Source: Flavobacterium sp.
Lineage (GTDB): Bacteria; Bacteroidota; Bacteroidia; Flavobacteriales; Flavobacteriaceae
DNA length: 6,295 bases
Reading direction: 5' to 3'
NCBI GenBank assembly: GCA_030153045.1
Contig: JASLID010000180.1
Coordinates: 1-6,295 of the forward strand
The translations under genes and the position numbers were made by a program. This document shows, piece by piece, positions 1 through 6,295 of the stretch. The notes beneath the pieces are model-generated. The model did no database searches. It saw only the letters and a program-made list of their open reading frames with translations, and was not told where the DNA came from. Each line of letters opens with the position of its first letter. Within the stretch, counting starts at the first letter, position 1.

Positions 1-1882
1 CTGCATTACTAATTAAATCAGCTATTGGATTAACCAAATCTGATGAAAGATACAAGTAGAAATGATATGGAGCGAATCCACCTGCACCAGTCACATGAAT
101 TGAACCTGTTGCGGCACCATAACAAGTTGCTGGAGTAGCTTCTGTAGTACATTCTATTAAACATCCATTACTAACACTAAAAGTAGCTACAACCACATCT
201 TCTCTACCACAATTATCTGTAATAGTCCATGTAACCTGAGTACTTCCTCCAGAAAACGAAGGCGCATCAGGATTCTGAGGACTCATGGTTATATTATATG
301 GCTCAGTCCCTGGATCTATAATATTTACACCCAAAGCTATCCAAGCTGCAAATTCACTATCAATCTGTGCTTGAGCAAATACTGGGTCTACCCCGCAAGG
401 AGTTGAACCAAATCCATCATCTTTAGTTATATCTGGTGTATCCAAAGGAGGTTCAGTTATTGTAACTTCATAATTTCCTATACATCCATTTGCATCGGTT
501 ACAACTACACTATAAGTACCCGCTATTAATCCACTAGGATCTTCTACGTTTACCTGATCAGCTGGAACAGCACCTCCGTTAGAAGCGCTCCATGCATAAG
601 TATATGGTGAATTACCTCCTGATACATTTAAATCTATCGAACCTGTAACAGCACCATTACAGCTAATATTAGTAGCAGTACCGCTGACAGTAGGTTCTTC
701 ATTAATGTTAATATGTATAGGTACTCTACCGCTCTCACAATCCAATTCGGCATTGTAACAGCTTACATAATACGTTGTATCCTGCGTAACGTTTGATGTA
801 TCCGGAGCTCCTGGCAGTGGACTACCACCTTCGGCTGACGTATACCATCTTACGATCAAATCGGAATTCGCGCAACTCACATTCAAACTAACCGCACCCG
901 GTCCGCAACGTGAAACATCAGTAACGGATGGACTTACAGGTCTAGCATCAAATGCATTCGCAACAAAATCCTGTAGTGATGCATTCACCGATTGTGAATT
1001 TCTGGTTTCCAATAAAAAACTGGTAAAACAATGATCCGCAATATTCAAACCATTCAAATCAATAAAACCTTCGAAAAAGGCTCCTGGCAAGTATTCATTT
1101 GGAGCAGGTGTATAGTTCCCTGATTTTTTACCTTGGTATGTCCAAGCAGGAACATCGCTATACGGAGTAAACTCCTGTCCAGTATTAACCATGGCATTAT
1201 TATATGTTCCCTGTAAAATAAGCGAACCATTCATCCATTTATAAACCCTGACTTGTGACATTCCTCCACCATTAGTGAAGTTACTTAAAGCCAACAAATC
1301 TCCATTAACGTGGGCGCCACTAAAAGTAAATGTGCCATCATTTCTGGGTGCAACACCTCCTAAAAAAAACCAAAAACCAATTTGGGCATCACCATTAACA
1401 GCAGTTCTATCACCGGCAAAATATAATTTACCGTCAATAATTGCAACGGCGGCATTAGAAATATCCCCTTTATCATTGGTATTTCCTAATGACCAACCCC
1501 ATTCCGAAATCAAGTCTGGATCTTGAGAACCCGTAGTAAACTGACTATCATTGGTATTGTTTGCATCTCTGGTGTGAACTTTAACAATTACAGAAGATCC
1601 GTTTGCAAAAACATTACCCCAATCATTTGTATGACCATCTATGGTAATCGTTTGAGAATACAGATTTCCTGACATAAACAATGTGCACAACATAACTCCA
1701 CCTAACAAGGCTTGCTTTCTAAAACTTCTATTATTGTATAAAGTATTGTTTAAGCAAATAAATAAATTCTTAATTAAATGTAGAATATTGAAACACCAAT
1801 CTCCAAATACCCCCGTTAGTCTGTTCCACGAACTTCTAACCTGTTGGGCATTTTCACTATTAAATAATATAATTCTTCTCAT
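1..1882 (-). CDS. Large SprB-repeat surface adhesin-like protein, 5' part (runs off left edge)
   Basis: The frame is open from ATG at 1882-1880 to the window edge: 627 codons plus one base, with no stop. An in-frame TAA at 1897-1895 lies just upstream, so 1882 is the first possible ATG. Later ATGs (residues 64 and 70) would remove the basic part of the signal peptide. Residues 1-52 are an unusual N-terminal extension. Residues 52-77 form a signal peptide: RSFRK, then a hydrophobic stretch ending near NLYSQ. Residues 78-310 are a beta-rich domain of unknown family that begins TITIDG. Residues 316-395 look like an Ig-like domain with cysteines (C326). Residues 398-479 match an SprB-type repeat: SCNGAVTGSIDLNVSGG, then PYTYAWS, then VTDANGC. 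Residues 480-573 resemble a HYR/Ig-like module, and a second SprB-type repeat starts near 577. By family analogy it is a cell-surface adhesin related to gliding and T9SS cargo; a C-terminal sorting domain would lie beyond the edge. The family assignment is fairly secure; the precise role is not. Confidence 0.9.
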   Translation of the reverse strand, partial: MRRIILFNSENAQQVRSSWNRLTGVFGDWCFNILHLIKNLFICLNNTLYNNRSFRKQALLGGVMLCTLFMSGNLYSQTITIDGHTNDWGNVFANGSSVIVKVHTRDANNTNDSQFTTGSQDPDLISEWGWSLGNTNDKGDISNAAVAIIDGKLYFAGDRTAVNGDAQIGFWFFLGGVAPRNDGTFTFSGAHVNGDLLALSNFTNGGGMSQVRVYKWMNGSLILQGTYNNAMVNTGQEFTPYSDVPAWTYQGKKSGNYTPAPNEYLPGAFFEGFIDLNGLNIADHCFTSFLLETRNSQSVNASLQDFVANAFDARPVSPSVTDVSRCGPGAVSLNVSCANSDLIVRWYTSAEGGSPLPGAPDTSNVTQDTTYYVSCYNAELDCESGRVPIHININEEPTVSGTATNISCNGAVTGSIDLNVSGGNSPYTYAWSASNGGAVPADQVNVEDPSGLIAGTYSVVVTDANGCIGNYEVTITEPPLDTPDITKDDGFGSTPCGVDPVFAQAQIDSEFAAWIALGVNIIDPGTEPYNITMSPQNPDAPSFSGGSTQVTWTITDNCGREDVVVATFSVSNGCLIECTTEATPATCYGAATGSIHVTGAGGFAPYHFYLYLSSDLVNPIADLISNA

Positions 1883-2019
1883 AATAATACGGTTTTAAAC
1901 CATATCATCGGTAGGTTTCAGATAGAAAAGAGCTTTGAACAAGTTGAAAACTTTCCAATCATGAATTGAAACTTTAAGATTACTTAAAAAAGATAAAAAA
2001 GGAAATCGTTATTAGTTAA

Positions 2020-2222
2020 TGCGGAAGTATTTATTGCTCACAGCAATCACAATTAACTATAGAACTGTCTAATTAGTTGATTAATTTCTGTGGAAGTATT
2101 TATTGCTTGTAGCAATCACAATTAACCATATATCCGTCGTATAAATTCATTGATTGATGTGGAAGTATTTATTGCTCGTGGCAATCACAATTAACCAATA
2201 GAACTGTTTAATTACTTTATTA
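2020..2222. repeat. Three-copy 69-bp direct repeat, each with a small hairpin
   Basis: Three 38-bp units lie at 2020-2057, 2089-2126 and 2158-2195, spaced exactly 69 bp apart. Each reads TGYGGAAGTATTTATTGCT, then a variable core, then GCAATCACAATTAAC. The core forms a hairpin, ATTGCT-NNN-AGCAAT, with loop CAC in copy 1, TGT in copy 2 and CGT in copy 3. Copy 3 has a G in the stem that still pairs with T as a wobble. Apart from the first Y, the differences are confined to the loop and one closing base. The sequence after copy 1 (2059-2083) recurs after copy 3 (2198-2222) at about 22 of 25 positions, whereas the sequence between copies 2 and 3 is different. This is a tandem duplication carrying a conserved structured motif. 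Its function is unknown. Confidence 0.85.
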
Positions 2223-2255
2223 AGGTTTATTTAACCTTTTTAAGATTTATTGACA

Positions 2256-2263
2256 CAAATTTA
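2256..2263 (-). promoter_or_regulatory. Possible -7 box for the leftward adhesin gene
   Basis: On the minus strand this reads TAAATTTG, a full match to the Bacteroidota -7 consensus TAnnTTTG. The nearest TTTG upstream on that strand (2292-2289) is about 25 bp away, longer than usual. The site is about 370 bp before the start codon, so a transcript from here would carry all three hairpin repeats in its leader. An 8-mer match in AT-rich DNA is weak evidence. I saw no better match closer to the gene. Confidence 0.2.
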
Positions 2264-2328
2264 ACACTATTTACATTAACATTTTTAACAAATTAAAAAC
2301 AATTTTAAAATTTTAACATTTTTAACAA
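2261..2328. repeat. Cluster of TTAACA motifs with an exact 16-bp direct repeat
   Basis: TTAACA occurs at 2261-2266, 2276-2281, 2285-2290, 2313-2318 and 2322-2327. The 16-mer TTAACATTTTTAACAA is present twice without mismatch, at 2276-2291 and 2313-2328, with a 37-bp period. Repeated short motifs in a control region can be operator sites, but the low-complexity AT-rich background makes chance or slippage possible. Confidence 0.5.
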
Positions 2329-2584
2329 TACTTTGATTACTAGATACTTACACAATTCATACAACAAGGATTTTCATAAAAAAGGCAATTCAGTAGTAAT
2401 AAAAGCGGGCACATAAATTTTTAAATAAGCATACTATTTTCTTACAATATGAAAAAGGGGATTTTAAAAAATTACAAAAGTTAAATTATTGGTATTCAAA
2501 TTATTACAGAATTCTTTTATAAATTTTATCTGAACAGAAAATCGAAATTATAGCGTAAATCTTATAAATTGTAAAAAACAGTGT

Positions 2585-2614
2585 ATTTCATCGGTTTTTT
2601 TGTTAATTTCATCG
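2585..2614 (+). promoter_or_regulatory. 21-bp-phased direct repeat upstream of the protease promoter
   Basis: ATTTCATCG occurs at 2585-2593 and 2606-2614. The copies start 21 bp apart, two helical turns, and both are followed by a T-rich run. The second copy ends 20 bp before the -7 box at 2635, so the pair sits where an activator or a -33 contact would act. A binding role is inferred from position and phasing only. Confidence 0.4.
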
Positions 2615-2634
2615 ATTATTTTTTTTTAATTACC

Positions 2635-2642
2635 TAGTTTTG
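2635..2642 (+). promoter_or_regulatory. Probable -7 promoter box of the metalloprotease gene
   Basis: TAGTTTTG matches the Bacteroidota -7 consensus TAnnTTTG exactly and would place transcription start near 2648-2650, giving a leader of about 20 nt. No good -33 TTTG lies at normal spacing: the nearest TTTG (2599-2602) is 32 bp upstream and a TTTC (2607-2610) is 24 bp upstream. Expression may therefore depend on an activator. The leader is AT-rich with no Shine-Dalgarno sequence, which is usual in this phylum. Confidence 0.5.
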
Positions 2643-2667
2643 AACCCGTTACTAAAAAATATAGTTT

Positions 2668-5600
2668 ATGAAAAAATTAATTTGTGTTGCCCTATTATTT
2701 ATCAGTACCTACGGAATTGCTCAAAGCAAAGATGCATTATGGAAAAAAAATAATGCAAATGAAACTTCCAACAGAATTAATAAATCGCACTTACCACAAA
2801 AAAATATTTTCGATTTAGATTTACCAGCAATGAAAAAGATGTTGGGTAAATCTCCAAAAAGAAATTCTTCCAACATTACTTCACAAACAATTATTACATT
2901 GCCTAATGGAGAAGGTAAAATGGAAAACTTTAAAGTTTACGAAAACTCCGTAATGGCCCCAGAATTGGCAGCCAAATACTCGGAAATAAAATCATATGTA
3001 GCTGTTGGCGTTGACAATCCACATGCTCGTGCATATTTCAGCTGTTCTCCGTTAGGATTCAAATCTATGACTTTATATCCTAGCAAAGAAGTTATCTTTA
3101 TCGAACCGATAAGTGCTGATAATACTACCTATACAGTTTATAAAAAATCAGAACAGGATTACACAGCAGACGAATTTGAGTGTGGTGTAATCGACGCCGC
3201 AACGGAAACGCTTAACCAAACTACAAATACCTATTACCGTGGAGCCGATGATGGTAAACTACGTACTTTCAGACTAGCATTGTCTTGTACTGGAGAATAT
3301 GCTACTTATTTCGGTGGAACTAAAGCTTTAGCTCTAGCAGGTATGATTAACACAGTTACTCGAGTAAATGGTATTTTTGAAAGAGATTTTGGAGTGAGAT
3401 TTGTTCTTATTGCTAATAATGACACTTTAATTTACACAAGCGCAACAACTGATCCATATTCAACAAAAGGATATTGGCCAACAGAATTACAAACAAACTT
3501 AACTGCTACTATTGGAGAAGCTAACTATGAAATTGGTCATTTATTTGATTCCGTTTTAGGTGGTGGAAATGCTGGTTGTATTGGTTGTATTGGTGTTAAT
3601 AACTATAAAGGAAAAGGATATACTTCTACTTTAAATGTTCCAGAAGGTGATATTTTCGATATCAAAAATGCAGCTCACGAAATGGGGCATCAATTAGGTG
3701 CTAACCATACTTTTACTCATACAACTGAGAGCGGAAGTATTGCACAAATGGAACCTGGAAGTGGCTCTACAATAATGAGTTATGCTGGAACTAGCTTAAA
3801 AGATATTCAACAATATCCTGATGCTTATTTCCATGCTATTAGCATTCAACAAGTTACTGATAATATTAAAACAAAAACTTGTGGTACAATTGTTTCAACT
3901 GGTAATGCTACTCCAGTTGTAAATGCTGGACTTGATTATACTATCCCTAAAGGAACCCCTTTTATGTTGACAGGTTCTGCATCAGATTCTAATACTGAAG
4001 ATGCATTGACTTATACTTGGGAGCAAATGGATTTAGGAAATGCGACTACTACGGTTCCAACTGCTACAGCTACAACCGGAGCTATTTTCAGATCTTACAT
4101 GCCAACATCATCTCCTACAAGATATTTTCCAAATATGAATACTATTTTGGCTGGATTAACATCAACTTCAGGATATAGAATCGCTTCAGAAACATTACCA
4201 GGAGTTGCTCGTACCTTGAACTTCCGTTTAACAGTTCGTGATAACAGAGCTGGCGGTTCTGCGAACAATACTGATGATGCGATTGTAACTGTGAACGGTG
4301 TTGCTGGACCTTTTACAGTAGACACTCAAAATACTGCTATATCGTATGCTGCTGGTACTACACAAACCATCAACTGGACTGTTGCGGGTACTAATGCTAA
4401 CGGTGTAAATTGTGCCAATGTAGATATTTTATTATCAACTAACGGAGGACAAACGTTTTCAACTACTTTACTTGCAGGAACTCCAAATGACGGTTCTCAA
4501 AGCATCGTAATTCCAAATATACCTGGAACAACTAACCGAATCATGGTTAAAGGAAGCAACCACATCTTTTTTGATGTAAACAATGCTAACTTCACTATTA
4601 CTGGTTCAGGTTCAGCTGATACTGCTGCTCCAACAGCTTCAACGCTTTCTACTTCAGGAACTACAACTTCAAGTACTAATTTGTCTTGGACTGCGGGTAC
4701 TGATAATACAGGAGTTACTGGTTATAATGTATATCAAAATGGAGTATTGAAAACTACTACTACTGCTACTTCATTGGCTGTATCTGGTTTAACTGCTTCA
4801 ACAGCTTACACTTTTTATGTAACTGCTAAAGATGCAGCTGGAAACGTATCGTCTGCAAGTAACACTGCAAACGTAACAACTTTGACTGCTTCAGATGCGA
4901 CAGTTCCATCAGCTTCAACTTTATCAGCTTCAGGAACTACTACATCTGCAACCAACTTATCATGGTCAGCAGCTACTGATAATGTAGGAGTTACTGGTTA
5001 TAACGTATATCAAAATGGAGTGTTGAAAACAACTACTACAGCTACTTCATTAGCGGTATCAGGTTTATCGGCTTCAACTACTTACAGTTTTTATGTAAAA
5101 GCAAAAGATGCTGCCGGAAACTTATCAGCTAATAGTAACACTGCAAACGTAACCACATTATCGAACAGTGCAACTTATTGTAATTCAACAGGAAGTACTG
5201 CTAGAGAATATATTAATCGTGTTCAAATAGGTTCTATCAACAATCTTTCAGGAAACAACAACGGATATGGTAACTATACTACGTTGTCAACCAATTTAAC
5301 ATCAGGTACTACAGCTTCAATTACCATAACTCCAGCATGGAATGGTATGTCGAACAGCGAAGCCTATTCAGTTTGGATTGATTATAACAAAAACGGGAAT
5401 TTTGACTCTAATGAACTTGTTTTCAGCAAATCAAAAACAAAATCTACCTCTGTAAGCGGCAGCTTTATAATTCCTTCTACTGCGGTATCAGGAACAACCA
5501 GAATGAGAGTTTCAATGAAATATAATGCTTTACCAACAGCTTGTGAAGTATTTACTAACGGAGAGGTGGAAGATTATACTGTTAATATTACTACAGGAGT

Positions 5601-5943
5601 TGTAGCTAAACTTGGAACTGATACTGAAAGTACTGATGATTCCGTAACAGCAATTGAAGAGAATTCTGTAACAGAAAATAAAGGGAATTCCGTAACAGAA
5701 AATAAAGAAGTTAACAGACTGTCATTCAAATTATATCCAAATCCTGTAAATGGTGAAACATTAAATTTCTCAGGTATTGAAAGCGATACTTCATATAGAA
5801 TTTTTAATCTAACAGGACAGCAAATTGCAAATGGCAACATTGACAACAATGCAATTAATGTGAGTAACTTGAGACCAGGAATTTATATTATTGAAGTTTC
5901 TAATGGTACAACGGTTGGTAGTAATCGTTTTATTAAAGGATAA
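2668..5943 (+). CDS. Secreted reprolysin-like zinc metalloprotease with FN3, GEVED and T9SS sorting domains
   Basis: This is a complete 1091-residue protein. Residues 1-19 are a signal peptide (MKKLICVALLFISTYGIAQ) and residues 20-188 are a likely propeptide. Residues 190-405 form the catalytic domain: the zinc site HEMGHQLGANH at 337-347 (HExxHxxGxxH, with H337, H341 and H347 as ligands and E338 as the base) and a Met-turn around M370 (STIMSYAG). This pattern fits M12B/reprolysin-like metzincins. Residues 412-544 are PKD/REJ-like (TPVVNAGLDY), 547-648 are another Ig-like beta domain, 655-738 and 747-830 are two fibronectin III domains, and 837-976 are a GEVED domain (NGEVEDYTVNI near 964-974, C838 and C959). 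A repetitive acidic linker follows at 991-1014. The T9SS type-A sorting domain is at 1016-1091 (FKLYPNP, GIYIIEV, ending RFIKG). It is predicted to be exported through Sec and the T9SS, then secreted or surface-attached, cleaving extracellular protein. The substrate is unknown. ATG 2668 is the only start that gives a normal signal peptide. The gene appears monocistronic. Confidence 0.95.
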   Translation: MKKLICVALLFISTYGIAQSKDALWKKNNANETSNRINKSHLPQKNIFDLDLPAMKKMLGKSPKRNSSNITSQTIITLPNGEGKMENFKVYENSVMAPELAAKYSEIKSYVAVGVDNPHARAYFSCSPLGFKSMTLYPSKEVIFIEPISADNTTYTVYKKSEQDYTADEFECGVIDAATETLNQTTNTYYRGADDGKLRTFRLALSCTGEYATYFGGTKALALAGMINTVTRVNGIFERDFGVRFVLIANNDTLIYTSATTDPYSTKGYWPTELQTNLTATIGEANYEIGHLFDSVLGGGNAGCIGCIGVNNYKGKGYTSTLNVPEGDIFDIKNAAHEMGHQLGANHTFTHTTESGSIAQMEPGSGSTIMSYAGTSLKDIQQYPDAYFHAISIQQVTDNIKTKTCGTIVSTGNATPVVNAGLDYTIPKGTPFMLTGSASDSNTEDALTYTWEQMDLGNATTTVPTATATTGAIFRSYMPTSSPTRYFPNMNTILAGLTSTSGYRIASETLPGVARTLNFRLTVRDNRAGGSANNTDDAIVTVNGVAGPFTVDTQNTAISYAAGTTQTINWTVAGTNANGVNCANVDILLSTNGGQTFSTTLLAGTPNDGSQSIVIPNIPGTTNRIMVKGSNHIFFDVNNANFTITGSGSADTAAPTASTLSTSGTTTSSTNLSWTAGTDNTGVTGYNVYQNGVLKTTTTATSLAVSGLTASTAYTFYVTAKDAAGNVSSASNTANVTTLTASDATVPSASTLSASGTTTSATNLSWSAATDNVGVTGYNVYQNGVLKTTTTATSLAVSGLSASTTYSFYVKAKDAAGNLSANSNTANVTTLSNSATYCNSTGSTAREYINRVQIGSINNLSGNNNGYGNYTTLSTNLTSGTTASITITPAWNGMSNSEAYSVWIDYNKNGNFDSNELVFSKSKTKSTSVSGSFIIPSTAVSGTTRMRVSMKYNALPTACEVFTNGEVEDYTVNITTGVVAKLGTDTESTDDSVTAIEENSVTENKGNSVTENKEVNRLSFKLYPNPVNGETLNFSGIESDTSYRIFNLTGQQIANGNIDNNAINVSNLRPGIYIIEVSNGTTVGSNRFIKG
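4630..5160 (+). repeat. Tandem fibronectin III duplication, 276-bp period
   Basis: Two successive FN3-coding units start at 4630 and 4906. Anchors such as the codons for NTANVTTL (4861 and 5137) and VTGYNVYQNGVLKTTTTATS recur exactly 276 bp (92 codons) apart. The protein copies are nearly identical, while the DNA copies differ mostly at third positions. The duplication is therefore not brand-new and has been held under protein-level constraint, or homogenised. Confidence 0.9.
5638..5709 (+). repeat. 24-bp in-frame minisatellite in the linker before the sorting domain
   Basis: Three consecutive 8-codon units encode DSVTAIEE, NSVTENKG and NSVTENKE (residues 991-1014). The last two units differ by only two bases. 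Because 24 is a multiple of three, copy-number change would lengthen or shorten the linker without breaking the frame. The segment tethers the GEVED domain to the T9SS sorting domain. Confidence 0.85.
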
Positions 5944-5971
5944 AAAGAATTTCATAATACTTAATTATAAT

Positions 5972-6004
5972 AAAAAAGCTGTCCAAAATTGGGCAGCTTT
6001 TTTT
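5972..6004 (+). terminator. Intrinsic terminator of the metalloprotease gene
   Basis: A stem GCTGTCC (5978-5984) pairs with GGGCAGC (5991-5997) across the loop AAAATT, with one T-G wobble. It is flanked by A6 on the left and T7 on the right, which extend the stem and supply the U-tract. It lies 28 bp after the stop codon. The A and T runs would let it act in both directions. Confidence 0.92.
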
Positions 6005-6259
6005 ATTTATAACGGGAACTCAATCAATTGTCACTTCAAAAAATTCCGATAACTATTGAAGCTATATCTAGAGGTATTACCCAAAAAGTGCTCTTTCTTG
6101 CTCTACTCTTAATGGGCTATATACAATAGGCTAACTTTTTTTAATCTGACTCTTAAGCAGTTAATCAAGATAACTACTTGAAAATGAGTCTAAAAAAATA
6201 TGTAAAAAAAAATCAATTTATTTAATATCTGTCAGTATTACAATTCCTTATAGTTTTCT
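6005..6259. other. Non-coding AT-rich stretch, no gene seen
   Basis: I find no convincing ORF, RNA gene or promoter here. The only item of note is an open frame on the plus strand between stops at 6010-6012 and 6127-6129. It has 38 codons with a hydrophobic end (VLFLALLLMGYIQ) and no ATG before residue 34. It may be a gene remnant or chance. Confidence 0.6.
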
Positions 6260-6295
6260 GGCGTGTCCCTTCGGGTCGGGCTATCGGCTTTATTT
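6260..6295. repeat. Likely edge of a GC-rich dispersed intergenic element, cut by the window end
   Basis: The sequence GGCGTGTCCCTTCGGGTCGG followed by GCTATCGGC contrasts sharply with the AT-rich DNA before it and contains a CCC-TTC-GGG hairpin. From memory it resembles a dispersed, partly palindromic intergenic element common in Flavobacteriaceae genomes, which reads GCGTGxCC(T)TCGGGTCGGGC then TATCxGC and usually closes with a complementary ATCCCTAACGC arm. Only the left arm would be inside this window. The resemblance is recalled, not searched. Confidence 0.5.

Larger units (their letters stand above)
1883..2667. other. Divergent intergenic control region, 785 bp
   Basis: This is non-coding sequence between the starts of two divergently transcribed genes for exported proteins. 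It is strongly AT-rich, with stops in every frame and no ORF of credible length. It holds a threefold 69-bp hairpin repeat (about 2020-2222), a cluster of five TTAACA motifs (2261-2327), a 9-bp direct repeat phased by 21 bp (2585-2614) and a -7 box (2635-2642). The stretch 2340-2580 shows no structure that I can name. It could contain further operator sites or a small RNA, but the sequence alone gives no support for either. Confidence 0.8.

Noticed and set aside
1275..1526. 83-codon plus-strand ORF
   Set aside because: It is a shadow of the adhesin frame; the minus strand has continuous domain-like coding sequence here.
1683..1898. 71-codon plus-strand ORF
   Set aside because: It lies antisense to the start of the adhesin gene, whose minus-strand frame has clear signal-peptide and domain content.
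2022..2195. Short reading frames in each 69-bp unit (VEVFIA..NHN then TAA)
   Set aside because: Each is about a dozen codons long, differences between units change amino acids, and copy 1 lacks a GTG start. The pattern is better explained by hairpin conservation.
2020..2222. CRISPR array: 38-bp repeats with 31-bp spacers at regular 69-bp intervals
   Set aside because: There are only three units, the repeats vary in the loop, and the sequences after copies 1 and 3 are near-copies of each other rather than unique spacers. No cas gene is in the window. Tandem duplication fits better.
2743..2750. Run of eight A just after the protease signal-peptide codons, as a phase-variation tract
   Set aside because: A8 is short and expected in AT-rich coding DNA; a similar eight-base run occurs in the adhesin (1362-1369). 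There is no evidence of switching.
4095..4325. 76-codon minus-strand ORF
   Set aside because: It is antisense inside the metalloprotease Ig-like region, with no independent coding signal.
5574..5849. 91-codon minus-strand ORF
   Set aside because: It is antisense to the linker and T9SS sorting domain; its repetitive content mirrors the 24-bp repeat.

Overview
The window looks like chromosomal DNA from a member of the Bacteroidota, most likely a Flavobacterium-type species. The sequence is AT-rich and the start codons lack Shine-Dalgarno sites. There is a TAnnTTTG-type -7 promoter box. One gene ends in a type IX secretion (T9SS) sorting domain and the other carries SprB-type repeats. These traits are typical of gliding or surface-colonising flavobacteria, but the genus is an inference.

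Layout. From 1 to 1882, on the minus strand, lies the 5' part of a very large surface adhesin-like gene. It runs off the left edge, so only the first 627 codons are visible. Positions 1883-2667 form a 785-bp divergent intergenic region. It holds three 69-bp-spaced copies of a hairpin-bearing repeat, a cluster of TTAACA motifs, a 21-bp-phased direct repeat and a probable -7 box for the right-hand gene. From 2668 to 5943, on the plus strand, lies a complete 1091-residue secreted zinc metalloprotease. Its parts in order are signal peptide, propeptide, reprolysin-like catalytic domain, two Ig/PKD-like domains, two fibronectin III domains, a GEVED domain, a short repetitive linker and a T9SS C-terminal sorting domain. 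A strong intrinsic terminator follows at 5972-6004. The last 290 bp hold no convincing gene. They end in a GC-rich motif that looks like the truncated edge of a dispersed intergenic element.

How the genes relate. Both products carry signal peptides and are expected at or beyond the outer membrane: the left one as an SprB/Ig-repeat adhesin, the right one as a T9SS-exported protease. They are divergently transcribed from a shared, repeat-rich control region. Co-regulation is therefore possible, but nothing in the sequence proves it. I see no defence system, mobile-element gene, tRNA or rRNA. The least explained part of the window is the intergenic repeat array.
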